DNA of 64,000 nt, from the NCBI RefSeq assembly GCF_019704315.1, contig NZ_AP024597.1, positions 682,001 to 746,000 on the forward strand. The letters are read 5' to 3'. The notes beneath the pieces were generated by a model. The model made no database searches and was not told the DNA's origin. It was given only the letters and a program-made list of their open reading frames with translations. The translations under genes and the position numbers were made by a program. This stretch comes from Stygiolobus caldivivus. Its GTDB lineage: Archaea > Thermoproteota > Thermoprotei_A > Sulfolobales > Sulfolobaceae. This document shows, in pieces, positions 1 to 9,325 of the stretch (its first letter is position 1; each line of letters begins with the position of its first letter).

Positions 1-1
1 G

Positions 2-364
2 GTCTCTCTTTTGACCCTCCTTTCAGCTGAAGTGCTCAGTAGGGCGTCCGCACTAACGTTACTCTCGGTCATGAAGCCAATAGAAGGGAGCTTTTTAGCT
101 AAGGTATTTTACAGTAGGTCAAAGAAGTGGTGGAAAATTACCTTTATCCAAATGGAAGTTCTAATCTTTTCTACGGTACCTTTGATTATAACGTATGTCC
201 TCCTCACCGCCTTCTTCTTTATACTAGGAGAAAGAACTCTCAAGGGGTCATCAGGGGACTACATAGGCTTCATTATAACTTTATCTTTCCCACTTTATTT
301 ACTAGTAGCTGATAAGTATTGTTACCAGTACTCTATCTTGCAATTGCTCTTGACCTTACATTAG
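2..364 (+). CDS. cobS: Adenosylcobinamide-GDP ribazoletransferase, C-terminal part (cut by window start)
   Basis: The frame is open to the window edge, so only the last 120 residues are seen. CobS joins alpha-ribazole phosphate to adenosylcobinamide-GDP in the membrane at the end of cobamide synthesis. The visible part carries an early 'LSRAS' stretch, a membrane span around the middle and, near the end, a 'GSSGDYIGF' motif followed by a hydrophobic run, which matches the conserved GDxxG region at the CobS C-terminus. The following cbiB starts inside its last 46 nt, supporting a cobamide operon. The assignment rests on this tail and the neighbour, so it is likely rather than certain. Confidence 0.7.
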   Translation, partial: VSLLTLLSAEVLSRASALTLLSVMKPIEGSFLAKVFYSRSKKWWKITFIQMEVLIFSTVPLIITYVLLTAFFFILGERTLKGSSGDYIGFIITLSFPLYLLVADKYCYQYSILQLLLTLH

Positions 365-1236
365 GCGAGCCACCAATATGGATTCACCCAGTAGTCTGGA
401 GCGGTAAAATATCCGAGAGGTTAATTATCCCCTATAAAGGTAGAGCGTACGGAGTTTTTCTCTGGTCTTTCTCTGTTCTCCCCATCTTATTCCTGTTGTC
501 TTTAATTTTCTTTATCCCATGTGTTGCAGTGGAGTTAATCTTAGCCGTGGTTTTCCTTAAGACAACTTTCTCTATAAAAATGCTTTATGAATTAGTGAAG
601 AGGTCTGCTCCAGTAACTGAAGAGTCTAGGAAATATACTCAACAATTGGTTAGGCGAAATGTTTATGAACTCGACGAAGGTCACGTAATTTCGGCAGCTA
701 TAGAGTCCCTATTCGAAAGCCTCGTAGATGGTATAACAGCTCCCTTATTTTGGTTTTTAATTTTCGGTTTCCCTGGAGCACTGTTACAGAGGTTAGCAAA
801 CACTATGGACTCGATGGTAGGGTATAAGACTCAAGAACTAAAGGACGAGGGGTGGTTTTCGGCTACCGTAGATACCGTGCTTAATTTTATCCCGGCAAGG
901 TTGACAGCTCTTTTTATGATACTCTCAGCATTTCTATTGGGGATTAGGGTTAATGGAGTCTTACGTGCTATAAAAGAGAGTAGAATAGAAAGCCCGAACG
1001 CTAGATATCCTATAACTACGGCCGCAGCACTTTTGGGGGTTAGGTTAGAAAAACCTGGGTACTACAGCGTAGGGGATGGAGAACTTCCTAAGGAGAGGGA
1101 CTTAATAAGGGCCCTTAGTTTGTTTAAGGTGACTTTACTCCTTTATTTATTTTTTATTTCAGTCGTATATTATTATCTTTATGGCTTGTCCCTCTTTAGC
1201 TATCCTTACGGCCTCATTGAACTGATCAAGCGGTAG
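319..1236 (+). CDS. cbiB: Adenosylcobinamide-phosphate synthase CbiB/CobD
   Basis: CbiB is an integral membrane enzyme that couples aminopropanol phosphate to adenosylcobyric acid. The protein (305 aa, normal for the family) starts at a TTG with the signature 'ALDLTLGEPP' followed by 'HPVVWSGK', and has several hydrophobic spans, the conserved 'YKTQELKDEGWFSA' segment and 'SPNARYPITTAAALLGV' segment. It overlaps cobS by 46 nt, consistent with coupled translation. Its last 78 nt overlap the end of the oppositely oriented dehydrogenase gene; the tail after the last membrane span ('YPYGLIELIKR') may be a read-out extension that arose by loss of an earlier stop. Confidence 0.93.
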   Translation: MLPVLYLAIALDLTLGEPPIWIHPVVWSGKISERLIIPYKGRAYGVFLWSFSVLPILFLLSLIFFIPCVAVELILAVVFLKTTFSIKMLYELVKRSAPVTEESRKYTQQLVRRNVYELDEGHVISAAIESLFESLVDGITAPLFWFLIFGFPGALLQRLANTMDSMVGYKTQELKDEGWFSATVDTVLNFIPARLTALFMILSAFLLGIRVNGVLRAIKESRIESPNARYPITTAAALLGVRLEKPGYYSVGDGELPKERDLIRALSLFKVTLLLYLFFISVVYYYLYGLSLFSYPYGLIELIKR

Positions 1237-2178
1237 TCTGTGGGTTATTAACTTAGTTACGTCTACTTTTTTCTGTGCTATAATTTCTAAGGCTTTTCTA
1301 GTATCTTCTTCTACTGCTGCATTACTCGATATAATTGATATCTCGTTATTAAGTAACTCGCTTATATCGTAGTTCAGTATAGTACCTTTATAGGGTACTC
1401 CGAAGAGTAGCACATATCCACCCTTTCTAACAGAATATAGTCCCGAAAGTATCGCTTGGGGTGCACCCGAAGCTATGATCGCGATATCAACTCCTCTTCC
1501 GTCTGTAAGTTTTTTAGCTTCTGAAGGTATGTCTACTTTCTTCGAGTTTAGTGAGTAGTCAGAACCTATTTTTGATGCGTATTCTACTCTATATTCACTA
1601 ATATCTGACGATATTACTGTCCCTGCCCCGTTAGCCTTTGCCATCATTATATGTAGTAGTCCCATAGGTCCGGCTCCTACTACTAACACGCTGTCCCCCT
1701 TTCCTATTTTGACCCTATTCTGTGCGCGAATCACTGTAGCTAGAGGTTCAATAAATGCACCTTCGTCAAAACTTACACTATCTGGGAGTACTAGTATTCC
1801 TCCTCTAGTTACGTTCCATGCGGGGACCCTGAAGTATTCCGCGAACCCGCCTGGGTCAAGGTTAGTCCTCCTATAATGTGGACACATAGTAGGGCTTCCG
1901 TGCTTACAGTAGTAGCATTCGTAACACGGTACGTGGTGGTGGGCGAAGACTCTCTGCCCTTTATGTAAGAAGTCTACTGAAGACTCTTCAATTATTCCCG
2001 CCGGTTCATGACCAAGGATGGGTTGTGAGGCAGTGTATTGCCCGCAGATCTTTTCCACATCTGTACCACATAGCCCGCAAGACTTCATCTTTACTATTAC
2101 ATCTCCTTTTTCCTTAATTTGAGGCTTTGGCAGATCCCTTACTAAAGCCCTTCCGTTTTCAAGGACAATAGCTTTCAT
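1159..2178 (-). CDS. Zinc-dependent medium-chain alcohol/polyol dehydrogenase
   Basis: NAD(P)-dependent oxidation of an alcohol, sugar alcohol or threonine-like substrate is expected from the MDR family. Residues near 34-58 give the catalytic zinc site (C in 'CGLCGTD', then 'GHEPAG'); the structural zinc lobe is intact with four Cys in 'CYECYYCKHGSPTMC'; the Rossmann motif is 'VVGAGPMGLLHI' near residue 165. Length (339 aa) is typical. The exact substrate cannot be read from the sequence; sorbitol/threonine dehydrogenase-like enzymes are closest in motif pattern. The 3' end overlaps cbiB by 78 nt on the opposite strand. Confidence 0.88.
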   Translation of the reverse strand: MKAIVLENGRALVRDLPKPQIKEKGDVIVKMKSCGLCGTDVEKICGQYTASQPILGHEPAGIIEESSVDFLHKGQRVFAHHHVPCYECYYCKHGSPTMCPHYRRTNLDPGGFAEYFRVPAWNVTRGGILVLPDSVSFDEGAFIEPLATVIRAQNRVKIGKGDSVLVVGAGPMGLLHIMMAKANGAGTVISSDISEYRVEYASKIGSDYSLNSKKVDIPSEAKKLTDGRGVDIAIIASGAPQAILSGLYSVRKGGYVLLFGVPYKGTILNYDISELLNNEISIISSNAAVEEDTRKALEIIAQKKVDVTKLITHRLPLDQFNEAVRIAKEGQAIKIIIYD

Positions 2179-2302
2179 TGAACTAGCAATTACTAGAGAG
2201 GTATTAAACCCATCGTTTAGATTTGATCAACTTTCTTTGGCTCTTTGAAATTTTCGTATATGTTAAAATATTAATAGTAATACTGGGGATCAAAGTTTAA
2301 AA

Positions 2303-2815
2303 ATGATTATTTTCGCTTTACTCTCACTGTTATTACTGTCTGAAAGGCTACCCTTAGTAGGAGCAAAGCCATTATTCAAGGTAGACGGTATAAAGGTATA
2401 TGAGAAAGATTCTCCACAAGTTAACGCTTTTGTTATAGGTAAGGACAAGTTAGTTATAACTTCAGCTGCGCTGTCTCTTGAGCCTAACGATATAAGGGCT
2501 ATATTGGCACATGAGTTAGCCCATCTTGAATTAAAACACTATATATTCTATAGATTATTCCTCATTATAACAGTTATAGCCGGCATTACATTGGGGTTAT
2601 TGAACGAGTTACCTATACTCGTATTCACGTACTTAATTATTTTCATATTACAGCGTTTTGTCCAAAGGAGGCTTGAGTTAGATGCGGATAGGATGGCCAG
2701 TAAGGTTGTGGGGGTAGACCAAATGAAGGCAGTACTGCTAAAATACGGTGATACTTCATCGAATATGTTTTCAAGTCACCCTTCCATTTTAACTAGACTT
2801 TCTAACTTATTCTAA
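2303..2815 (+). CDS. Small M48-family (HtpX-like) membrane metalloprotease
   Basis: A 170-residue zinc endopeptidase of the M48 type. The first 20 residues are hydrophobic and probably anchor it. 'AHELAHLELKHY' (residues 69-80) holds the HExxH zinc site, and 'ELDADR' near 124 supplies the third ligand. A hydrophobic pair of spans (about 83-115) lies between the two, as in HtpX. It is shorter than typical HtpX (about 290 aa), lacking the long N-terminal part, but all catalytic residues are present. A TATA-like element (gttaaaatatta) sits about 35 nt upstream of the ATG. The stop codon overlaps that of the converging helicase gene by 4 nt. Confidence 0.85.
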   Translation: MIIFALLSLLLLSERLPLVGAKPLFKVDGIKVYEKDSPQVNAFVIGKDKLVITSAALSLEPNDIRAILAHELAHLELKHYIFYRLFLIITVIAGITLGLLNELPILVFTYLIIFILQRFVQRRLELDADRMASKVVGVDQMKAVLLKYGDTSSNMFSSHPSILTRLSNLF

Positions 2816-5049
2816 GCTATAGGTCTACCGGATAAATTATCGCATTTCTCGTCTATCCTGTTTTCCGTTACAGTCTTTATAAGCCTGAAGGACTTTCTCC
2901 TCGATAAGACCTTATTATTATTACCGCAAAAAGGACTATAGATGCACTTAGGACACCCATCCTCACAGTCGCAATTTTCAGTAATATCCTTAGCTATCAT
3001 GTATGCGTCTTCCAATCTTTCAAATAGAAGTTTAGTTACACCACTTCCCCCCACTACTGAATCGTATATTACGACGTGACCGCTAGGATAGCTTATTCCT
3101 GAGAGGTCTGTTAACCCTGCTCCTGCTGTAACTCGTGCTGCGGATATTAGCACGTGTTCTGTAGCGTGGAATGCTTCCATTGCATCGATCTCGTTAAATT
3201 CAGGTAGGATCGGGTGTTTAATTAGGAGGCCCTTAGTCTCGTATGTAAATGTGATCGGTTCATCATAATAGACCTCCTTCTTAGGTCTGTCTTTTCTACC
3301 TACTAGTTCATATATTGCATACCCTTCTATTACTTCCATTATTGTTACCGCGCCGTATTTTACGGGAAGGCCGTATACTTTTCTCTCTTCGATCTCCTCT
3401 AATGACATTAGGTGTGAAGAATATATGGGTTTAGTATAGAAATCTATATCGTCATTCACCCTCTTTACAATAGCCTTAAGTTTATCTATATCCATTGATT
3501 GTACCACGTAATTATGCCTTGAGATCAAATATACTGCTTGCGGATAAATATCATATAGCCCGACTGGTAGTTCCCTTTCACCTACCACTTTTCCATCTTG
3601 GTCATAGATGGTTATTATAGGGCCAGTAGACCTGATGTGGGACCTTTTTACAAACCAGATTAACTTTTGCGTAGGTAAGATTGTTTCTCCATTAATTATT
3701 ACTATTTTTTCTCTTTCTAGTTCTCTGAAAGCCCTTAACCATAAAGAAGGGAGGGATTGTGTTCTAATCCTACCTTTTTCTAGCAGATATGCCGCAGCGT
3801 GGATCTTTACAACTTCTAAGTTACTCGTGTCGAAGGCTAACGGAGTTAGTTTCCGTTCAAAAAACTCTTTCGGTCTCCTCAGATAGTAAGAGTCTATAGG
3901 GTCACTTCCTAGTAGAGTAAATATGTATCCAGGCTTATTTCTCCTGCCAGCTCTTCCAGCCCTTTGTAGATATTTTGCGAAATTGGGAGGGTTTTGCGCC
4001 AATATTACTGCGTCAAGGTCTCCGATGTCAATTCCCAGTTCTAACGTAGAAGTTGCCGCAATTCCTTTTATTTTTCCTTCTCTAATTCCTTCTTCAACTG
4101 TTTTTCTTTCTTCTTTTCTGATCCCGGCCCTATGCACAAATACTTCGGCCCCAAATCTGGAAGAGATTTTCGCAATTAGCTCAGCCATTTGCTGTGAATC
4201 TGTAAACACTAGTACTTTTAGCCCCTCTTTTATAAGTATGGATGCTAGGTAGGCTGAGATAGTCCACCTACTTGCAGAGCCTATATCTAGAAGTGCATGT
4301 ATAGCAATTCCTCTTCTCCGTAAAGTCCCTTTTACAATTTCTCCTTCAACTCCGAATAGTTCCGGAAATAAATATGGGGAGGCATCCATTGTACCGCTAG
4401 ACCCGACTACTTGTATATCACCAAAGTCCCTTAACCTATCAACTATCATCCTCACATGTGCCCCTAACACACCCTCATAGGTGTGGACTTCATCGAATAC
4501 AAAAAGTTCGGCTCCCCTTACTAAACTTCTAAACCTGTAGCTCAAGGAAAGCCCTACATGGATCATATCTGGGTTCGTAATTAGTATGTCTGGTGGGTCT
4601 GAGTACATCTTCTCTCTTTCTTTTTCGCTGGTATCGCCGTCAAACACTCCAACTTTTACGTCTATTTCCTTTGAAAACTCTCCGATCCTCTTCAGCTGGT
4701 CTCTAGCTAAAGCTTTAGTAGGGTAGACCAATACGCTCCTTCTTCCCTCTAATGCAAACTGGAGTGCCGGTATTAAAAACGCTTCAGTTTTTCCCGTCCC
4801 GGTACCTGAAATTATAAGGAGGTTTTTCCCACCTAATATTTTGCGCACAGATTCCTCTTGGAATTTGTAGAGCTTGTTTATACCCTTGTTTCTTAAGGCT
4901 TCTATTATTTTAGGGTGAAGGAATGATAACTGTTCGATCTGGTTACCGTAATCGGGTTCTAAGGCAGTCTCGGTATGTACGTGTGCTACTTTTACGTTAA
5001 AGTAATTGAGACGTTCCTGAACCAGGCTCAAAAGGTCATTTTCAGGCAT
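2812..5049 (-). CDS. SF2 DNA helicase of the SftH/Hrq1 type with DUF1998 Zn-binding end
   Basis: ATP-dependent 3'-5' DNA helicase, probably in DNA repair. Motif I is 'ISGTGTGKT' (about residues 79-87), motif II 'DEVH', motif VI 'QRAGRAGRR'. The C-terminal region has the four-Cys cluster 'CDCEDGCPKCIYSPFC', the mark of the MrfA/Hrq1/SftH group (DUF1998). At 745 aa it is the usual archaeal length. It is divergent from the GAT-QueC gene with about 43 nt between starts. Established: SftH-type helicases unwind forked DNA; inference: the same here. Lhr is excluded by the DUF1998-type tail and the shorter length. Confidence 0.9.
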   Translation of the reverse strand: MPENDLLSLVQERLNYFNVKVAHVHTETALEPDYGNQIEQLSFLHPKIIEALRNKGINKLYKFQEESVRKILGGKNLLIISGTGTGKTEAFLIPALQFALEGRRSVLVYPTKALARDQLKRIGEFSKEIDVKVGVFDGDTSEKEREKMYSDPPDILITNPDMIHVGLSLSYRFRSLVRGAELFVFDEVHTYEGVLGAHVRMIVDRLRDFGDIQVVGSSGTMDASPYLFPELFGVEGEIVKGTLRRRGIAIHALLDIGSASRWTISAYLASILIKEGLKVLVFTDSQQMAELIAKISSRFGAEVFVHRAGIRKEERKTVEEGIREGKIKGIAATSTLELGIDIGDLDAVILAQNPPNFAKYLQRAGRAGRRNKPGYIFTLLGSDPIDSYYLRRPKEFFERKLTPLAFDTSNLEVVKIHAAAYLLEKGRIRTQSLPSLWLRAFRELEREKIVIINGETILPTQKLIWFVKRSHIRSTGPIITIYDQDGKVVGERELPVGLYDIYPQAVYLISRHNYVVQSMDIDKLKAIVKRVNDDIDFYTKPIYSSHLMSLEEIEERKVYGLPVKYGAVTIMEVIEGYAIYELVGRKDRPKKEVYYDEPITFTYETKGLLIKHPILPEFNEIDAMEAFHATEHVLISAARVTAGAGLTDLSGISYPSGHVVIYDSVVGGSGVTKLLFERLEDAYMIAKDITENCDCEDGCPKCIYSPFCGNNNKVLSRRKSFRLIKTVTENRIDEKCDNLSGRPIA

Positions 5050-5092
5050 TTTCTCACTAACTTTATAATTAAGTTGCGGTAAAGTGCCTTTA

Positions 5093-6487
5093 ATGTGTAG
5101 CGTATCTGGTGTATTAATCCTTAAACCTGAAAATTACCGTGAGATAGAGCGTAAGTTAGTTGAAATTTTAAAAAGAGCAGAAAATAGGGGGAGAGATAGT
5201 TTCGGTGTAGTTGTAATTCAAAAAGACGGTAGCACTAAAGCGGTAAAATCTACCGGAAGGCCTTCTTTAAATGAGGGTAAATTGACTGGGATTTTGGATA
5301 ACGAGAGTAGGGTAGTCATAGCTAATAATAGGGCTGAGCCTACAACGGAATACGTTAAGGATAAAAACTACAACGAAATACAGCCTTTTGAAGGAGAAAG
5401 ATATATAGTTACACACAATGGGATAATAGCAAATGATCTAGAACTAGAAAAGAAGTTTAACGTTAAGAAACAAAGTAAAATAGACAGTAGTGTAATCCCT
5501 CCTATTTTGGACAAGTCTTGGAACGGTGATATGAATGACTTGAAGAATATTCTTCAAAATGTGAAAGGGAGCTTTGCCTTCATAATTGGTGATAAATTAA
5601 ATCCTAATACAATTTTTGTTGCACAGAATTTCAAACCAGTGTACATGATGTATGACCAAAATTTAGGTGCAATTTTCTTTACTTCACTTGACGATTATTT
5701 TAATGTTAAACCCTTAGACAATGTCTTTGTAAGAAAACTTGACCCTTATTCTATATTTTCAGTGTCAACTGATCTAAAGGTTAATGAGATAGAACTGTTG
5801 GACCAGAGGCCTAAGAAAAGGGCCCTAGTTATAGCGAGCGGTGGTCTTGATTCTACTGTAGCAGCTACCTATCTTTTAAAGGAAGGTTATGAGGTTACGT
5901 TACTTCACTTTAACTACCACCACAAGGCAGAAGAGAAGGAAAAAGAGGCCATAAAGGAGATTGCGGAATTTCTTCAAGTCCCATATATGATGATCGATAC
6001 AGACCTCTTTAAGCTCGTAGGTCACTCAACTCTGCTAAAAGGAGGAGGTGAAATAGTAAAAGATAGGAAAGGAGAAGAAGGCGCTGAGTTCGCTCATGAG
6101 TGGGTTCCCGCTAGGAACTTAATATTCTTCTCAGTGGCATTAGCTATAGCAGAGGCTCACGGTTATGACGCAATAGCCTCCGGGATCAACCTTGAAGAGG
6201 CAGGTGCATATCCTGATAACGAAATGGAGTTCGTTAGGCTATTCGCTAAACTATCTCCTTATGCTACTGGACCAAATAAGAAGGTAGAAGTACTTATGCC
6301 AGTAGGTAACTTAGTTAAACATGAGATAGTTAAGTTAGGGGTGGAGATCGGAGCACCCTTGCACTTAACTTGGAGTTGCTATGAAGGAGGGTCAAAGCAC
6401 TGTGGAAGATGCGGACCTTGTTACATGAGGAAAAAAGCTTTCGAGGTAAACGGGTTAAAGGATCCGGTTGATTATGAAAACCTATAA
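5093..6487 (+). CDS. GAT-QueC fusion: class II amidotransferase + PP-loop 7-cyano-7-deazaguanine synthase-like protein (probable archaeosine synthesis)
   Basis: Two domains. Residues 2-220 are a class II glutamine amidotransferase: Cys2 follows the initiator Met ('MCSVSG'), with 'NNRAEPT' and 'THNGIIAND' farther on. The start is set at the ATG at 5093 because the nucleophile must become residue 1; the upstream in-frame GTG (5084) would bury it. Residues 240-464 are QueC-like: PP-loop 'SGGLDST' and four Zn-binding Cys in '[16 protein letters not shown]'. Established: crenarchaeal GAT-QueC was proposed as the amidotransferase turning preQ0 in tRNA into archaeosine where ArcS is missing. Inference: that role here, with the GAT domain feeding ammonia. 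Confidence 0.88.
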   Translation: MCSVSGVLILKPENYREIERKLVEILKRAENRGRDSFGVVVIQKDGSTKAVKSTGRPSLNEGKLTGILDNESRVVIANNRAEPTTEYVKDKNYNEIQPFEGERYIVTHNGIIANDLELEKKFNVKKQSKIDSSVIPPILDKSWNGDMNDLKNILQNVKGSFAFIIGDKLNPNTIFVAQNFKPVYMMYDQNLGAIFFTSLDDYFNVKPLDNVFVRKLDPYSIFSVSTDLKVNEIELLDQRPKKRALVIASGGLDSTVAATYLLKEGYEVTLLHFNYHHKAEEKEKEAIKEIAEFLQVPYMMIDTDLFKLVGHSTLLKGGGEIVKDRKGEEGAEFAHEWVPARNLIFFSVALAIAEAHGYDAIASGINLEEAGAYPDNEMEFVRLFAKLSPYATGPNKKVEVLMPVGNLVKHEIVKLGVEIGAPLHLTWSCYEGGSKHCGRCGPCYMRKKAFEVNGLKDPVDYENL

Positions 6488-6500
6488 CTTATTTTTTATA

Positions 6501-6866
6501 CTATATTTTCTCCTTTTTATTTAATTTCTGTAGCGAAAAAAGAAGAATGTATAATAAGGGAAATGCATAGAACGATAGTATCATTAGGACATCTAAGGTA
6601 GACAAGTATAAAGTAGTCCCAAACTCAGACAATGCCCTGAGGTGAGTAGGATCCGTAGAATTCCCTAAGATCTGTAGTACACTGATAATTAGTCCGAATA
6701 AACTAGAGTATTTTATATTTTTATATATAAAATAACTTGATATAAGAAGCAATGTTATATCAAGGACACTACCAAGTGTTATTATAATTGGTACGCGGTT
6801 TAGAAGGAGTATTGTGCCTAAACCTATTGTAATAGCACTAAAAATTAATGGGTAATAAAGTTTCAC
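6501..6866 (-). CDS. Small four-span membrane protein, unknown
   Basis: A 121-residue protein that is nearly all hydrophobic, with four likely membrane spans, a short polar loop ('NSTDPTHLRALSEF') after the third and a Lys-rich tail ('QKLNKKEKI'). I do not recognise a family. It converges on the GAT-QueC gene with a 13-base gap rich in T/A, which probably contains the ends of both transcripts. Hydrophobic reading frames on the strand opposite a gene can be spurious, but here nothing else occupies the stretch. Confidence 0.6.
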   Translation of the reverse strand: MKLYYPLIFSAITIGLGTILLLNRVPIIITLGSVLDITLLLISSYFIYKNIKYSSLFGLIISVLQILGNSTDPTHLRALSEFGTTLYLSTLDVLMILSFYAFPLLYILLFSLQKLNKKEKI

Positions 6867-6933
6867 ATCAGATTGAGACGTATTCCTACTTTTTATGTGT
6901 ATTTTTTAATTAGCATTACTTTTTACCTTTAAC

Positions 6934-7116
6934 ATGAATTCGGTAAAAGACGAAGTAGAAAGGCTGGTAAAGGAAAGGAAATGGATAACGTTTAATGAAC
7001 TGTTAAAAGTGATAGATAGACCGGCTCCCGAAGTTAATGATGCTCTTATCCAATTAATGAAAGAAAATAAAATAATCAGGCGAGGTCGATACTTTAAATA
7101 CATTCAGAGCGAATAA
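6934..7116 (+). CDS. 60-residue winged-helix protein
   Basis: A very small protein that fits a single winged helix-turn-helix: helices at 3-14, 'FNELLKVIDRPAPEVNDALIQL' like helices 2-3, and a wing 'KIIRRGRYFKYIQ'. Probably DNA-binding, though small winged helices also serve as interaction modules. A TATA-like run (ttttttaatt) lies about 28 nt before the ATG. It stands alone, upstream of the molybdopterin hydroxylase gene, and could regulate it; that is inference from position only. Confidence 0.72.
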   Translation: MNSVKDEVERLVKERKWITFNELLKVIDRPAPEVNDALIQLMKENKIIRRGRYFKYIQSE

Positions 7117-7172
7117 AAAACCACTTGATTTCTCGTCCGCTTATTTCCCGTTGGATCCCGTCCAATGCTTGA

Positions 7173-7181
7173 GTTTTTAAC
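7173..7181 (+). promoter_or_regulatory. TATA box of the molybdopterin hydroxylase gene
   Basis: GTTTTTAAC lies 27 nt (centre) before the GTG at 7204, the normal spacing for a leaderless transcript in Sulfolobales. This is why the GTG, not the ATG at 7165 that overlaps the box region, is chosen as start. Just upstream, TTGGA/TCCAA (7152-7165) forms a short inverted repeat that could be an operator. Confidence 0.6.
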
Positions 7182-7203
7182 TCAATTTTGCATAAAAGTA
7201 GTT

Positions 7204-9324
7204 GTGTACGTTGGTAAACCAATAAAAAGAGTAGAGGACTTAAGACTAATTACTGGTAAAGGTGTGTATGTTGACGACATTGAATTACCTGGTATGTATT
7301 ATGTAGCTTTTTTGCGGAGTACGGTGTCACACGCAAAAATTAAAGTGAAAAAAACGGAAGGGGTGTACACTGGTAATGATATTAACCCCGGAAAGGACTT
7401 TCCCATACCCAGTGAAGAAGTTACCTATGCCGGGCAGCCTATAGCAGTAGTTATTGCTAAAGATAGATATGAAGCGTATGACTTGTTAGAAAGCATAGAA
7501 GTGGAATACGAACCCCTTGAGTATGTAATAGACCCTGAAAAGGCGTTAGATAACGGAGTAAAGGTCTATTCGAAGCTAAATTCTAATATAGCTTATAGGG
7601 ACACGTGGAGGGGCGGAGATGTAGAAAAGGCTTTTAGAGAAGCTGACAGAGTTATTTCAGGACGTTTATTTAACCAAAGAGTTATAGCAACTCCTCTAGA
7701 GACAAGAGGGGCAATAGCTTATTATGACGGTATAAAATTAACCTTTTACTCGTCTACACAATCAGCTCACTATTTAAGGCGTAATCTGGTCAATTTCTTA
7801 GGTTTTGATAATATACGTGTTATCCAGCCAGATGTAGGGGGCGCGTTCGGAAGTAAAATTATAGCTCACCCAGAGGAGTATGCTTTAGCTAAATTAGCTG
7901 TAATGACCAGAAAGCCTCTGAAGTGGATCCCGACTAGGACTGAAGAGATGTTATCTGCTGGGCATGGGAGAGATAAGTTCCTTGATTTCCAAGTTGCCGT
8001 AAAAAATGATGGGACAATCCTAGGGATTAAGGGGAGGTTAGTAGGAAATCTCGGTGCACCGTATTACGACGCTAATGGTGATGAATTAGGCAATGTCAAA
8101 AGCTCTGTTAGGATGCTCCCGGGAGTATACAAGTTGGTAGGAGCTGAAATAGAAGCTTATGCCGTCTATACTAACATACCACCTACGCAGTCCTATCGCG
8201 GTGCAGGGAGACCAGAGGGTACATATTTTATTGAGAGGATAGTAAATATAGTCGCCAATGAACTAGGTATAGACCAATATGAGATCAGGATGAAGAATGT
8301 TATAGATTCTTTACCATATAAGAATATATTCGGAGTGACCTATGATAGTGGGGATATAAAGAAACTTCTTGAGATAGGAAAGAAGTATTATGAACAGTTG
8401 AAAAGCGATAAAGGTGCATGCGTAGGCGTTTCAACTTATGTCGAGATTACTGCATTTGGTCCTTGGGAAGTGGCCAGAGTCTACATAAAGAGTGACGGTA
8501 AAGTAACACTAGTTACTGGAACCGGCCCTCATGGTCAGGGAGATCCTACTGCATTTGTTCAAATTGCTGCAGATGTATTACAGCTACCTATGGAAAAGAT
8601 AGAGATTAGATGGGGGGATACTGAGATAATAGAAGACGGGATTGGGACTTGGGGTAGCAGAACTGTAACTATTGGCGGTTCAGCCGTATTACTCGCTTCT
8701 GAGAGGTTAAAGAAAAAACTTACTGAATTAGGGGCAAAACTACTAAATGCAGACATAGAAGAAGTAGAATATAATGAGGGTAAAGTTAGGCATAAGAAGG
8801 ACGGTAGAGAAGTAAAATTTGATGAAATAGTGAAGAACGCTTACTTAATGGGCGAAAGCCTTGATTTTACCGCAGTATATAGGGTTAATACGCCTCCTAC
8901 CACTCCTTATGGAGTTCACTTAGCTAAGGTGAATATTGACGAAACGGGGAAGGTTCGGGTAACTCAGTATGTCGCAATTGATGATGTGGGTGTGGTTGTA
9001 AACCCGTTGCTTGCAGAAGGTCAGGCCGTTGGTGGGATAGTCCAAGGGGTATCGCAAGCAATTCTTGAAGGTACGGTCTTTAATGAAAGCGGAACTTTAG
9101 TAAACTCCAATCTTACGGACTATGCATTACCAACTGCAGTGGAAGCTCCTACGGTTGAATGGCACTATTTTACTTTTGGGAAGTCACCACACCCGACGGG
9201 TAGCAAGGGTATTGGCGAAGCGGGTGCAGTAGCGTCTACGCCAGCTGCTATAAATGCCATAGAACAGTGTATAAAAAAGACTATCTATAAGATGCCTGTC
9301 AAGCCAGAAGACTTGGTGAAATAG
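7204..9324 (+). CDS. Xanthine dehydrogenase/aldehyde oxidase family, molybdopterin-binding large subunit
   Basis: Large (Mo) subunit of a molybdenum hydroxylase, which in Sulfolobus oxidises aldehydes such as glyceraldehyde together with separate FAD and 2Fe-2S subunits. The N-terminus 'GKPIKRVEDLRLITGKG' is typical; Mo-cofactor-contact regions include 'GGAFGSK', 'YRGAGRPE', 'GPHGQGDPT' and the C-terminal 'GSKGIGEAG' with the base-catalyst Glu. With the GTG start it is 706 aa, slightly short of the usual 740-780. No medium or small subunit gene is near, so partners must lie elsewhere. The PUA gene follows after one base. Confidence 0.88.
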   Translation: MYVGKPIKRVEDLRLITGKGVYVDDIELPGMYYVAFLRSTVSHAKIKVKKTEGVYTGNDINPGKDFPIPSEEVTYAGQPIAVVIAKDRYEAYDLLESIEVEYEPLEYVIDPEKALDNGVKVYSKLNSNIAYRDTWRGGDVEKAFREADRVISGRLFNQRVIATPLETRGAIAYYDGIKLTFYSSTQSAHYLRRNLVNFLGFDNIRVIQPDVGGAFGSKIIAHPEEYALAKLAVMTRKPLKWIPTRTEEMLSAGHGRDKFLDFQVAVKNDGTILGIKGRLVGNLGAPYYDANGDELGNVKSSVRMLPGVYKLVGAEIEAYAVYTNIPPTQSYRGAGRPEGTYFIERIVNIVANELGIDQYEIRMKNVIDSLPYKNIFGVTYDSGDIKKLLEIGKKYYEQLKSDKGACVGVSTYVEITAFGPWEVARVYIKSDGKVTLVTGTGPHGQGDPTAFVQIAADVLQLPMEKIEIRWGDTEIIEDGIGTWGSRTVTIGGSAVLLASERLKKKLTELGAKLLNADIEEVEYNEGKVRHKKDGREVKFDEIVKNAYLMGESLDFTAVYRVNTPPTTPYGVHLAKVNIDETGKVRVTQYVAIDDVGVVVNPLLAEGQAVGGIVQGVSQAILEGTVFNESGTLVNSNLTDYALPTAVEAPTVEWHYFTFGKSPHPTGSKGIGEAGAVASTPAAINAIEQCIKKTIYKMPVKPEDLVK

Positions 9325-9325
9325 A

